From positions 1-64,000 of the forward strand of contig MWYZ01000036.1 in NCBI GenBank assembly GCA_002050365.1: a stretch of 64,000 nucleotides of DNA, read 5' to 3'. The notes beneath the pieces were generated by a model. The model made no database searches. It saw nothing but the letters and a program-made list of their open reading frames with translations, and was not told where the DNA came from. Both the position numbers and the translations under genes were made by a program. Shown here piece after piece: positions 1-9,744 of this stretch; the first letter of the stretch is position 1; each line of letters opens with the position of its first letter. This stretch comes from Acidobacteria bacterium 28-1 (GTDB taxonomy: Bacteria > Acidobacteriota > Blastocatellia > Pyrinomonadales > Pyrinomonadaceae).

Positions 1-527
1 GAAGATTTCAGATGTGGTGATGGAAATCGCGTGTGGGTTACACAATTTGCGAGTAACCTTCCGCCAGCCACTTCAAACAATTGATTTAACGAACTTTGAA
101 GAAATATATTATTTCCAATAATGTCTAATAGCATAGTCCCAACACCTTTATAAAAAGTTTGATTGACCAACCAGTTCCGGTTGCGCGGCGCGGAAGCTAA
201 CCAACCGACATAAACGCTTTCTCTGTTCGGTTCGAGTTTTGATTTCGCATTGAATTGGTAAACCATCGCTCCTTCCAAATAGTTTTCCTGAGACAAAACC
301 GCGACGCATTCGTGCAAAATTTTACCGCTATAAATTCGTGCAAGCCTTTCCCAATCCCAATGAAAATCACCTTCGTCATTCATCTCTTCAGCAGAAACAC
401 TTGGAAGTTTCCACCAAACTTTGTCAATCTTTTCCCGCGCCACATCAGTTATAAGCCTGATAATTTCCGCATCAACAGTTTGATTGCGGTCAGCGCGTAA
501 AATTTGTATGCGTTTTAAAGTTTCCAC
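1..527 (-). CDS. Hypothetical protein, possibly GNAT-like acetyltransferase (C-terminus off the window edge)
   Basis: Own reverse-strand reading: GTG start at 527, open to base 1 (VETLKRIQILRADRNQTVDAEIIRLITDVAREKIDKVWWKLPSVSAEEMNDEGDF...GVGTMLLDIIGN...). Absent from the ORF track, which lists only an out-of-frame 60 aa ORF here. Confidence 0.6.
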   Translation of the reverse strand, partial: METLKRIQILRADRNQTVDAEIIRLITDVAREKIDKVWWKLPSVSAEEMNDEGDFHWDWERLARIYSGKILHECVAVLSQENYLEGAMVYQFNAKSKLEPNRESVYVGWLASAPRNRNWLVNQTFYKGVGTMLLDIIGNNIFLQSSLNQLFEVAGGRLLANCVTHTRFPSPHLKS

Positions 528-672
528 CGAGTCACTCCGACTATGAAGATTTAGGAGTTTATATTATAGGTTTCAAATGAATTTTCAAATCAGTTGAATA
601 TTAACAAACACCTAAACGGAGTTTTATTTATCAATAGAGCATCCGTCTTCACCGCGCAGTTCAAAATTTTAT

Positions 673-2442
673 TTAACGCTCTGACATTGTTACGCGGTTA
701 TTCACAGCAGAGGAAAGAATTTGATACAGAGCTGGCAGAATTGTTTCGTCAATTCCGAAGGCACGCAGAACAACAGTATCAAAATTTATTCTGTCAGCTC
801 TTTGAATTTCTTCCGCAATTGTTTGAATCGGTCTTTCTTTGAGTAGCTGAAATGCGTTTATGATTTCCGTTTTAGATTCTTCCGGTAACAAGTTTGGATT
901 TAATACGCGCAAATTTTTGAAGTAATTTGCGTTGAGGTCTAACGCCCCCAAGTTTCTCGACGTGCCGCGCATTTCGATTGTCAAAAATGTAATTGCTGAA
1001 TTAAGCAACGCCGCAATTAGTTCGACATTTTGACCTTGATTAACTGTTATGCCAGTAAATCTTTGGTCAAAAGTGAATCGGCTTTCAGAAAAACCGAAGA
1101 AAAATCTTTCATAAGGATTTATCGCCGTAATGATATTTGCTTGTTTCGGGCGCAGTGAATACCAAAACGGCTTATGTCCTTGGTTTTCACAAGCCTGTCT
1201 AATTGTTCTAACGCCATTTGTATTAGGGCTATTTTCAAATCTTTTTACCCACCGGTAAGCACCCGGAAAATTATTTCTCAATTCCGCTTCGGGCAAATCG
1301 CAAACGAAAAGATAATAATTGTAGTTTCCATCAAACTCTAATTTTTCTAATTCAGTCGGACTTTTGACGTAAGGAATTAAAAATCTTTCTTCGATTCCGG
1401 TTTGTGCAGATTCGTCGGCAGAAATAATAAACATTGGATTCCAGCCTGTTCTTTCGCCGCGAAAAGAATTCATTATATCTGGATAAAGCCGAATTAAATG
1501 CTCGTCGAATTGCTCAAACAAATTTGCGGAAATAAAAAACGTATCCCAATTTTCCTGCGTCGCCAGAGAATTGATTAGTCGCTCATTTGTTACAATGCTG
1601 ACGCTGACGGAATTATCAATATTGTGATAGAGATTTTCAAACGTCGCATCTCGTCGCCAGCCAACGTTTCGCGCATTGTCGCAATTATCAATATCAGTAT
1701 AAAAATCTTCGATTTGGCGCAGTTGATTTGAAATGTTTTCTTGGTCGAAAACTTCTTCGAGTTTGAAATTGATTGTTACAAATTTGGTCAGCTCGTCGCT
1801 TTGCCCGCGCTGAAAGACCGAATAAATTGTCGAAACCTTAGAATCTTCAAACCAATGTTCGGCGTTGCTGCGAACGACGTATTTGATGTGAAAATTGTCG
1901 AGCAGAAATCTCTTAAACTGGAAACCGTATTCTTTGCCGAGCCAAGCGTTTGAAGTTATTGCGGATAGAAATCCATTTTCCGTCAAAAAGCGAATCGAAT
2001 TATAAACGCAATAAGTGAAATAATCTGAACGCTCGTTAATGCGAAATGTGTTGTTTCGCAAAAAGGCTTGCTGTTGTTTTTCAAATTTCTCTCTGAAATA
2101 ATCGGTTAAAACGTTGTTCGGAATGTCTTCCTGTTGAATGAAAGGAAAGTTGCTGGCAATCGCATTAAATACAGGAATTTCCTGCTCAATTTGATTTTGG
2201 TAATTTGCCGAATCTGGAAAAGGAACCGTCCCGCCCGATTCTAACTTGAAGAAATCATCTCGCATTACACGCGGAAAATTATCAGTCTGCCCGACGCTTT
2301 GTTTATAAAGATTAATGACCGAAAGAATTGCAGGAAAATGCGAAGCATCATTTCCCCAAATTTGATTTAGCAGTTGCGGGTGGTTATTATTGCCGTAAAA
2401 TTTTAGAATTTGATAAAAAGAATTTAAGAATGTTCCTATCAT
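673..2442 (-). pseudogene. Truncated Eco57I/type IIG-like N6-adenine DNA methylase (C-terminal MTase/target-recognition part), probably degenerate
   Basis: ERSDYFTYCVYNSIRFLTENGFLSAITSNAWLGKEYGFQFKRFLLDNFHIKYVV is typical of this family; motif IV reads NFPF instead of NPPY, and motif I is cut or degenerate at the N-terminus (DSISMIGTFL). Confidence 0.6.
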
Positions 2443-2467
2443 AGAAATCGAATCAAAAACTTTATCA

Positions 2468-2707
2468 TTACGAATCTAATTGAATTTCAGCTAAACGCTT
2501 TTCGCCAATGTCCGCCAAATAATCGTCAGTTTTACATTGTGGACAGCCCTTAAAAAATTCTCTTGTTTCTGCATCCCAAATAAATGCCAGCGAATTATCA
2601 TCTCTTTCGTCTATAATTTCTTCGTAAAAATAAGTCCAGCAATTATTACAACGAACAATTTCGTAGCCTTCTGCTGCTTTATTTATATTTCGTATTCCGT
2701 AAATCAT
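2468..2707 (-). CDS. Small cysteine-rich (zinc-ribbon-like) protein within the R-M cluster
   Basis: 79 aa ORF with CxxC...CxxC (RCNNCW...GCPQCK), overlapping the upstream gene by 4 bp. Confidence 0.6.
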   Translation of the reverse strand: MIYGIRNINKAAEGYEIVRCNNCWTYFYEEIIDERDDNSLAFIWDAETREFFKGCPQCKTDDYLADIGEKRLAEIQLDS

Positions 2708-3696
2708 TTCTTTCTCAATCTTTCAATCGGGTGAACCTTTCCGCTTTTTTCATCTGTATATTTCCAAAATTTCCAACCATTCACAGGCATTCCGTTTTGA
2801 ACTTTTGTTCCGGCGGCGGACGGCGACTTATAAACTTCATTTTCATAAACAATCTTCGTCGGAGAAAAGTAAATAGCGAAGTGTTGATGATTTTTATAAT
2901 TGGCGAAAATTTCAATTCCTTGTTCTTCATCAATTTCGTTTGACTCTGGAAAATCAAATGCTAATTCGTCGTTGTCAATATCGTAAATTGTAACTCTTTC
3001 AGAAACTACACCGATGCCAAACTCACATAACAAATCAACAAGTTCAATTCCATTCATTAAAGAAATTGGATTTTTGTATGGGTCGGTGGCTTCTTCAATC
3101 GCCGGGCGCGAGAAATCCGAAGTCGTAATAAATAAACCTGTTTGGTGCGGTCTCAAACTTCCTCTTAATTCGGAAATTTCTTTTCTTTGAATGTTGTTCC
3201 GCCATCTTTTTACTTGAACGGAAACGCTGCTTTTAATCACGCCCGCAACTACCAATTCGCCAACCACGTCAATTCCGCCATCGCCCGTTTTGCCTCTTAC
3301 TTCCACGTTCTCAAAATTCAAATTTCTCAAAACTTCGCCAATCAATTCCTCAAATTTTGTTGGGTGCATTGCGTGTAAGGCTTCAAGCAAATGCTTTTTT
3401 ACTTCTTGGTTTTTGTTTCTGATGTCAGCAAAAATTCCTCTCGGTTCGTTTGCGGCTAATCCAAACCAACCTTTTCCATATGAAATAAATGTCGGTTCAG
3501 TTCCTTGAGATTTTGCTTTTCTAACATCGCTGTTCATTGCAGATGAGATATTTCCTGCAATGATTAAATCGTCGCTTTCGATAAAACCCAAATCAAAAGC
3601 CTTTTTCGCCAAATCTCGATAATGGATTTGTTTTAACTTTGGTTCTTCGCTCAAAATTTTGTGAGCTATTTCGAGATAAGTTAAATTTTCCGCCAT
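2704..3696 (-). CDS. Mrr-family restriction endonuclease with N-terminal winged-helix (HARE-HTH-like) domain
   Basis: MHPTKFEELIGEVLRNLNFENVEVRGKTGDGGIDVVGELVVAG...VSVQVKRW matches the Mrr_cat pattern (GxGDGGID, QVKRW). Confidence 0.85.
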   Translation of the reverse strand: MAENLTYLEIAHKILSEEPKLKQIHYRDLAKKAFDLGFIESDDLIIAGNISSAMNSDVRKAKSQGTEPTFISYGKGWFGLAANEPRGIFADIRNKNQEVKKHLLEALHAMHPTKFEELIGEVLRNLNFENVEVRGKTGDGGIDVVGELVVAGVIKSSVSVQVKRWRNNIQRKEISELRGSLRPHQTGLFITTSDFSRPAIEEATDPYKNPISLMNGIELVDLLCEFGIGVVSERVTIYDIDNDELAFDFPESNEIDEEQGIEIFANYKNHQHFAIYFSPTKIVYENEVYKSPSAAGTKVQNGMPVNGWKFWKYTDEKSGKVHPIERLRKK

Positions 3697-3699
3697 AAT

Positions 3700-4497
3700 T
3701 TATTCTGCTAAAGAAAGTTCTTTACAGCCGATATATTTTCCCTGTTCTATTGCCGCCGCAACCAAAAAACTTCCGCTTCCGCAAGCATTGTCGAGAACAA
3801 TGTCGCCTTCATTCGTATAAGTTCTGATAACCCATCTTCCTAATCTGACAGGTTTTTGCGTCGGGTGATGAACAACTCCTTCGCTTTCAGCGGTCTTGAA
3901 ATAAATGGCTTCAACCGTTGAGTCGAGTTGTAATTCTAAATCTTCTTTTCTGTAATAAAAGTTATCCAAATCCCACTTATTCAAATCCATTTCGATAATA
4001 TCGTTTGGATAGCGTTCGCCGCTATCACTTTTAACGTGGCGCGGTTTGAAATCGCCATAGCTTCCGGTGTACTGGTCTTTGCGAACGCCTTTGTCGTAAG
4101 GCTCGCCTTCGGTCATTTGCGGATTATAAGTCGGCTGTTTTTTGTAGAAAATACAAATGTCTTCGTGTTTGCGTAACGGCTGTTTTTTGGCGTTAAGAAA
4201 ATTTGTTGGCTTTGATTTTATCCAAACAATTTTATATTTGAAAAGTTTTTCGTTGCTCAAAATAAGTTTCGCCGTGAAAAGTCCTTGCGCTGTCAGAGCA
4301 ATAGAACCATTGTCTTTAATAATTCTTTCGTATTGTTTCCAAAGTTCCGCAAGGTCAATCACCGAGTCCCATTTATTTTGAGTCGTGCCGTAAGGCAAAT
4401 CACACAAAATCATATCAATTGATTTGTCGGGAAAATCTTTCATAACTTCCAAACAATCGCCTTGAATAACTTTATTCATAAAATTTTTAATAGACAT
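3700..4497 (-). CDS. Site-specific DNA methyltransferase (beta-class, DLPY motif)
   Basis: MILCDLPYGTTQNKWD...HPTQKPVRLGRWVIRTYTNEGDIVLDNACGSGSFLVAA. Confidence 0.9.
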   Translation of the reverse strand: MSIKNFMNKVIQGDCLEVMKDFPDKSIDMILCDLPYGTTQNKWDSVIDLAELWKQYERIIKDNGSIALTAQGLFTAKLILSNEKLFKYKIVWIKSKPTNFLNAKKQPLRKHEDICIFYKKQPTYNPQMTEGEPYDKGVRKDQYTGSYGDFKPRHVKSDSGERYPNDIIEMDLNKWDLDNFYYRKEDLELQLDSTVEAIYFKTAESEGVVHHPTQKPVRLGRWVIRTYTNEGDIVLDNACGSGSFLVAAAIEQGKYIGCKELSLAE

Positions 4498-4536
4498 AAG
4501 ATAGACTTCCTTACAAAGATGAACTCTAGACTATGA

Positions 4537-5544
4537 CTACCAATTCGTTTCCGTATTTTTCACCGCTTCGCCGTGTTCGACGAGAAATCTTTCGGCATCA
4601 ATCGCCGCCATACAACCTGTTCCAGCCGCTGTAACTGCTTGGCGATAATAGGAATCCTGCGCGTCACCGCACGCGAAAACGCCTTCGACGTTGGTTTTCA
4701 TTGTGCGCCCTTCGGTTTTTAAATAGCCGGTTTCGTCCATTTCCAAAACGCCTTTGAAAAGGTCGGTGTTTGGTTTGTGTCCGATGGCGACGAAAACGCC
4801 TTGCGTTGGGAAAAGGCTTTCTTCATTCGATTGTGTGTTAAAGATTTTTACGCCCGTTACGCCTTCTTCTTTTGTGCCGAGAATTTCGCGGATGCCGGTG
4901 TTCCACATAATCTCGATTTTCTCATTGTTAAAGACGCGCTCCTGCATAATCTTTGAAGCGCGGAATGAATCACGGCGATGCATCAGCGTAACTTTTGAAG
5001 CAAAGCGCGTTAGAAACATCGCTTCTTCCATCGCCGTATCGCCGCCGCCGACAATTACGACCGGCTTGCCGCGAAAGAAGAATCCGTCGCAGGTGGCGCA
5101 CGCCGAAACGCCGTTTCCGCCTAACCCTTCCGGCACCGGTTCTTCGCCCGGAACGCCGAGCCATTTGGCTGACGCGCCCGTCGAGATAATTAAAGTTTCG
5201 GCTTTGATTATCGTTGAAATTTCTTCGCTTTCCGCACTTTCCTTGCCATAAAGTTTGAAAGGTCGCTCGCTTAAATCAACTTTATCAATCCACACATTAA
5301 GAATTTCCGTCCCGAAGCGTTCGGCTTGGGCGCGAAATTCATTCATCATTTCCGGTCCCATAATTCCTTTTGAAAATCCCGGATAATTTTCGACATCGGT
5401 CGTGATGGTTAATTGTCCGCCCGGCTGCGGTCCGTCAATAACAAGCGGTTCGAGCTGAGCACGCGACGCGTAAATGGCGGCGGTCAAGCCCGCCGGACCC
5501 GAACCTAAAATTACGACTTTACGATTGATTTCTTTTTCTGACAT
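4537..5544 (-). CDS. trxB: Thioredoxin-disulfide reductase
   Basis: VVILGSGPAGLTAAIYASRA, CATCDG redox motif, C-terminal GVFACGDAQDSYYRQAVTAAGTGCMAA. Start taken at MSEKEINRK rather than the ORF-track 5631. Confidence 0.95.
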   Translation of the reverse strand: MSEKEINRKVVILGSGPAGLTAAIYASRAQLEPLVIDGPQPGGQLTITTDVENYPGFSKGIMGPEMMNEFRAQAERFGTEILNVWIDKVDLSERPFKLYGKESAESEEISTIIKAETLIISTGASAKWLGVPGEEPVPEGLGGNGVSACATCDGFFFRGKPVVIVGGGDTAMEEAMFLTRFASKVTLMHRRDSFRASKIMQERVFNNEKIEIMWNTGIREILGTKEEGVTGVKIFNTQSNEESLFPTQGVFVAIGHKPNTDLFKGVLEMDETGYLKTEGRTMKTNVEGVFACGDAQDSYYRQAVTAAGTGCMAAIDAERFLVEHGEAVKNTETNW

Positions 5545-5690
5545 AGATAATTTAAATTTTAGCCTCTGCTTCCTAAAGAAATTGGGGTTGAGGCATAGCG
5601 TTTTTAATAATGAATATAGTATAACTATCAAACAAAGATTTAGTCGAACAAGATGCAGAGAGATATAAGTTTAATCATTTATTAAAGTGA

Positions 5691-5762
5691 AGAGGTTAGA
5701 GGTTGGAGATTAGAGGTCAGTAGATTTACAAACTAGCCTCTAATCTCCAACCTCTAACCTCT
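5691..5762. repeat. Perfect 26-bp inverted repeat built from TTAGAGG-type heptamers, 20-nt loop
   Basis: AGAGGTTAGAGGTTGGAGATTAGAGG (5691-5716) and its exact reverse complement (5737-5762), ending 7 bp before the ATG at 5770. Confidence 0.9.
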
Positions 5763-5769
5763 AACTATT

Positions 5770-6552
5770 ATGAAAAATTACGAAACTATTCTTGTTGAAA
5801 AACGCGAGAGCGTTGCTCTTTTAACAATCAACCGTCCGGATAAATTAAATGCCTTGAATTCAAAAGTTCATACGGAAGGCGTTGAAATTTTCGACGAGTT
5901 AAAAACTGATTCGGATGTGCGCGTCGTCGTAATTCGCGGCGCGGGCGAAAAAGCGTTTGTTGCAGGCGCAGATATTTCAGAGTTTGCCGACACGACGCCC
6001 GTCGAGCAGCGCGACGTGATGAATTCGCGCTCGCTGTTCACCGTCCTGGATACTTTTCCAAAACCGGTTATCGCAATGATAAACGGCTTTTGTCTCGGCG
6101 GCGGAAACGAATTGGCGATGGCTTGTGATTTAAGAATTGCCTCGGACGGGTCGCGCTTCGGACAACCGGAAATCAACTTGGGAATTATCTGCGGCGGCGG
6201 CGGAACGCAACGCCTGACGAGATTGATTGGCGAATCGAAAGCAATGGAAATAATTCTCAGCGGCGATATGATTGACGCGCAGACGGCTTTCAATTACGGA
6301 TTAGTAAATTATATTTATTCGGTGGAAGAACTCGAAACGAAAACAATGGAACTCGCCGGAAAAATCGCCGAAAAATCGCCGATTGCTTTGCAAATGTCGA
6401 AAGAGGCGGTGAAATTCGCTTCGCGCTCGAATTTAGACGAAGGCTTGCGCCGCGAAATTGATTTGTTTGCCATTTGCTTTTCAACCGAAGATAAGAAAGA
6501 AGGCGTGTCGGCATTTCTGGAAAAACGCAAGCCGGTTTTCAAAGGCAAATAA
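5770..6552 (+). CDS. Enoyl-CoA hydratase/isomerase family protein
   Basis: Crotonase signatures: [50 protein letters not shown]. Confidence 0.92.
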   Translation: MKNYETILVEKRESVALLTINRPDKLNALNSKVHTEGVEIFDELKTDSDVRVVVIRGAGEKAFVAGADISEFADTTPVEQRDVMNSRSLFTVLDTFPKPVIAMINGFCLGGGNELAMACDLRIASDGSRFGQPEINLGIICGGGGTQRLTRLIGESKAMEIILSGDMIDAQTAFNYGLVNYIYSVEELETKTMELAGKIAEKSPIALQMSKEAVKFASRSNLDEGLRREIDLFAICFSTEDKKEGVSAFLEKRKPVFKGK

Positions 6553-6627
6553 ATTTGCGATCAAAAATTTCAAATAGCAATTGATTTGCTCATTCGTAAT
6601 CCGTAATTTATAATTTGTAATTGATTT

Positions 6628-6704
<77 letters not shown>

Positions 6705-6720
6705 TAAATTCAATAGTTTA

Positions 6721-6749
6721 GGGCAACTCTTATTTGAGTTGCCCTTTTC
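6721..6749 (+). terminator. Rho-independent terminator downstream of tRNA-Ala
   Basis: GGGCAACTC-ttattt-GAGTTGCCC followed by TTTT. Confidence 0.8.
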
Positions 6750-6751
6750 AA

Positions 6752-6772
6752 TGAGTGCCTATTGAGTGCCAA
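6752..6772 (+). repeat. 21-bp direct repeat, copy 1 (candidate arm-type recombination site)
   Basis: TGAGTGCCTATTGAGTGCCAA, exact copy at 15690-15710; internally TGAGTGCC-TAT-TGAGTGCC. Confidence 0.85.
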
Positions 6773-6980
6773 ACTCTTAAAGCATGTTATAATAGTCTCA
6801 AAAACGACCCTTTGGAGACTAATAAGTGAATCCATTAATAACACGCCAAAGTCTATGTATTATCAACGGCGTCGGTGTTAATAAATAGTTCGGCTTCTTC
6901 AGTTTCGGAGAGGTAGTTGGAGAAATTAGATGTATGTCAGCATCCAACGAAAATCAGAAAACAGAATTTGCTTAGTCTAA

Positions 6981-7055
6981 GGCGCATTCGTCTAGTGGTT
7001 AGGACACAAGGTTCTCAACTTTGGAACAGGGGTTCAATTCCCCTATGCGCTACCA
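6981..7055 (+). tRNA. tRNA-Glu (CTC)
   Basis: Acceptor GGCGCAT/ATGCGCT, anticodon loop TTCTCAA, GGTTCAATTCC T-arm, encoded CCA. Confidence 0.93.
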
Positions 7056-7131
7056 AAATAATCAAGCTGAAATGTGAAGCGACTGTTGAAGTAAAATCAG
7101 CTCACTTCCATTCACATCGAACGAGAGATAA

Positions 7132-8487
7132 ATGGACAAGCCAGACTTAATTATTCGCAGTCGTCGGGTTGTAACGCCGAAAACCGTAAGTCCGGCTTCG
7201 GTGCATATTCGTGATGGTATCATTGCGGCTTTGGGCGAATGGGATGAAGTTCCGGCTCAAACTCCGCTCGTAGATGTTGGAGATGCAGTGGTAATGCCGG
7301 GACTGGTGGACGCGCACGTTCACGTTAACGAACCGGGACGCACCGAATGGGAAGGATTTGCGACGGCGACGCGGGCGGCGGCGGCGGGCGGCGTGACGAC
7401 GCTGGTTGATATGCCGCTCAACAGCATTCCGCCGACTACAACGCTGGATGGATTTGCGGCAAAACTCGCGGCGGCACGAGGGCAATGCTTGATTGACGTT
7501 GCTTTCTGGGGGGGCGTAATTCCGGGCAATACACACGAATTAAAACCGCTTTTGAATGCAGGTGTTCGCGGCTTCAAATGCTTTTTGATACATTCCGGCG
7601 TTGACGAATTCCCGCATGTGACAGAATCAAATTTGCTTGAAGCGATGCCGGAATTAGCCGCGCTCGGTTCGGTTTTGCTCGTTCACGCCGAAGTTCCCGA
7701 ACCGATTGAAAATGCCGCCGAAGAATTAAAAGACAGCAATCCGCAGGATTATCAAACCTTTCTAAAATCGCGTCCGAGAGCGTCGGAAAACGAAGCCGTC
7801 GCATTAATGGTGCGCCTATGCCGTGAAACAGGGGCGCGTGTTCACATTGTTCACCATTCTTCCGCCGATGCCTTGCCTTTATTGAAAGCGGCGAAAGCTG
7901 AAGGATTGCCGCTGACGGTTGAAACCTGTCCGCATTATCTAACCTTCGCGGCGGAAGAAATTCCCGACGGCGCAACGCATTTCAAATGCTGCCCACCGGT
8001 GCGCGAGCGCGAGAATCGTGAACGGCTTTGGGATGCGTTGGCAGAAAGCATTATAGATATGGTTGTTTCCGACCATTCGCCTTGCACGCCGAATTTGAAA
8101 TTAACGGAAACGGGCGATTTTCTTGAGGCTTGGGGCGGGATTGCTACTCTGCAATTTAGTTTGCCGGTGATGTGGACGCAATTGCAAAAGCGAGGCTTCG
8201 GGCTGCACGAGCTAACTCGATGGATGTCCGCCGCGCCCGCAAAATTGGCGGGTTTGGATAAACGCAAAGGTCGTCTGGCGGTTGGCTGCGATGCAGATAT
8301 TGTAATTTTTCAACCTGAAAAAGAATTCAAAGTCGTGCCGGAAATCATTGAATTCAAAAATAAGCTTACGCCGTATGCGGGAATGAATTTGCGCGGCGTT
8401 GTGGAAACAGCTTACGTGCGCGGCACAAAAATCTATGAAAGTGGACAATTTCCCGCTAATCCGATTGGCGTATTGCTGATAAAATAA
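7132..8487 (+). CDS. allB: Allantoinase (AllB-type cyclic amidohydrolase)
   Basis: MPGLVDAHVHVNEPGRTEWEGFATATRAAAAGGVTTLVDMPLNSIPPTT, GFKCFLIHSGVDEFPHV, SDHSPC; urate-pathway neighbours. Confidence 0.93.
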   Translation: MDKPDLIIRSRRVVTPKTVSPASVHIRDGIIAALGEWDEVPAQTPLVDVGDAVVMPGLVDAHVHVNEPGRTEWEGFATATRAAAAGGVTTLVDMPLNSIPPTTTLDGFAAKLAAARGQCLIDVAFWGGVIPGNTHELKPLLNAGVRGFKCFLIHSGVDEFPHVTESNLLEAMPELAALGSVLLVHAEVPEPIENAAEELKDSNPQDYQTFLKSRPRASENEAVALMVRLCRETGARVHIVHHSSADALPLLKAAKAEGLPLTVETCPHYLTFAAEEIPDGATHFKCCPPVRERENRERLWDALAESIIDMVVSDHSPCTPNLKLTETGDFLEAWGGIATLQFSLPVMWTQLQKRGFGLHELTRWMSAAPAKLAGLDKRKGRLAVGCDADIVIFQPEKEFKVVPEIIEFKNKLTPYAGMNLRGVVETAYVRGTKIYESGQFPANPIGVLLIK

Positions 8488-8506
8488 CAACAGTCAAAAG
8501 TTTATT

Positions 8507-9499
8507 ATGGATTTTACCGAACTGATTGATTTAGCTTCTGAAAAACTTGGCGGCGCGGTTTTATACGCCAATGATGATTTTTTCGCGCCGAAGGAAAACC
8601 TGCTCAAACCAAATACGCCGATTTTTATCGAGGGTAAATACACGGATTTGGGCAAATGGATGGATGGATGGGAAACGCGCCGCCGTCGAAGCCCACGTTT
8701 GGACGAAACTTTTGATTGGTGCATTATTCGGTTGGGACTCGCGGGAATTATTCACGGTGTTGTCATTGACACGAGTTTTTTTCGCGGCAATTTTCCTTCG
8801 CATTGCTCGCTCGAAGCGTGCGCGGCTGACGGGCAGCCCAATGTCGAGCAACTGCTTGATGCGGAAACCGAATGGACTGAGATTTTGCCGCAAGCGGAAT
8901 TGGAAGGCGACTCGCAAAATCTTTTTACAATAAATTTTCCTCAGCGCGTTACGCATTTGCGGCTGAAAATTTATCCCGACGGCGGCGTGGCGCGGCTTCG
9001 CGTCTTTGGCGAGGTTTTGCCGAATTGGACTGCCTTGCGCTGCCGCGAGAGCGAGATTGATTTAGCGGCGGTCGAAAACGGCGGAACTGTGTTGGAAGCC
9101 AGCGATATGTTTTTCGGACAACGCCACAATTTGATTATGCCCGGACACGCTCAAGATATGAGCGACGGCTGGGAAACCAAGCGGCGGCGCGGAGAAGGCT
9201 ACGATTGGTGCGTTATTAAACTCGGCAGCGCGGGGACTATCAGGCGCGTTGAAGTGGATACTTCGCACTTCAAAGGAAATTATCCCGAAAGCTGTTCGAT
9301 TGAAGTAATCCGCGCTGATGATAATGCAAATTTCGATGCGCTTGATTGGCAGGAATTATTACCGAACTTCAAACTTCAAGCGCACACGCGGCACATTTAC
9401 GTTGATGAAATAAAAGATTGCGGCGCGGTAACGCACGTCAGATTTAACATTTTTCCCGACGGCGGCGTAAGTCGTTTGCGTCTTTTCGGGAGAATTTAA
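8507..9499 (+). CDS. alc: Allantoicase
   Basis: Two repeated halves, each with DGWET(K)RRR...DWCxIxLGxAGxI and VDTSxFxGN, typical of allantoicase. Confidence 0.92.
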   Translation: MDFTELIDLASEKLGGAVLYANDDFFAPKENLLKPNTPIFIEGKYTDLGKWMDGWETRRRRSPRLDETFDWCIIRLGLAGIIHGVVIDTSFFRGNFPSHCSLEACAADGQPNVEQLLDAETEWTEILPQAELEGDSQNLFTINFPQRVTHLRLKIYPDGGVARLRVFGEVLPNWTALRCRESEIDLAAVENGGTVLEASDMFFGQRHNLIMPGHAQDMSDGWETKRRRGEGYDWCVIKLGSAGTIRRVEVDTSHFKGNYPESCSIEVIRADDNANFDALDWQELLPNFKLQAHTRHIYVDEIKDCGAVTHVRFNIFPDGGVSRLRLFGRI

Positions 9500-9520
9500 G
9501 ACCAATGCCAGACAAATTTG

Positions 9521-9715
9521 GTTTTATCGCTGAAGGCGACGAATAATATAGCGTAGGGTGAAATCATACATCCGCGAATTAAAATTCTATCCGTCGCTGA
9601 AGGTGTCGAACATTCTCCCAGATTGTTCGACACTTTCAGCGACGGAGTTATCTCTTGCACATTTTGTAGGGTTTTACCCTACGCTATATTGTCAATCGCC
9701 CTTTGCGATAAAAAC
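9521..9715. repeat. Nested inverted-repeat (MITE/REP-like) element between alc and uraD
   Basis: Perfect 15-bp IR AATATAGCGTAGGGT (9545-9559)/ACCCTACGCTATATT (9676-9690); inner 22-bp IR 9591-9612/9624-9645 with one G-T pair; weaker outer arms GTTTTATCGCTGAAGGCGA (9521-9539)/TCGCCCTTTGCGATAAAAAC (9696-9715). Confidence 0.85.
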
Positions 9716-9744
9716 GTTTTGCGTAACACTGTTTAGGATAAAGC

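Noticed and set aside
197-379. 60-aa minus-strand ORF in the track
   Set aside because: Out of frame with the longer GTG-initiated ORF (527 to 1), which has more natural composition and runs through the whole interval.
4754-5251. 165-aa plus-strand ORF opposite trxB
   Set aside because: Antisense shadow of trxB; no domain features.
7147-7536. Arg-rich minus-strand ORFs opposite allB and other GC-rich CDS
   Set aside because: Shadow ORFs from codon bias of the real genes on the other strand.
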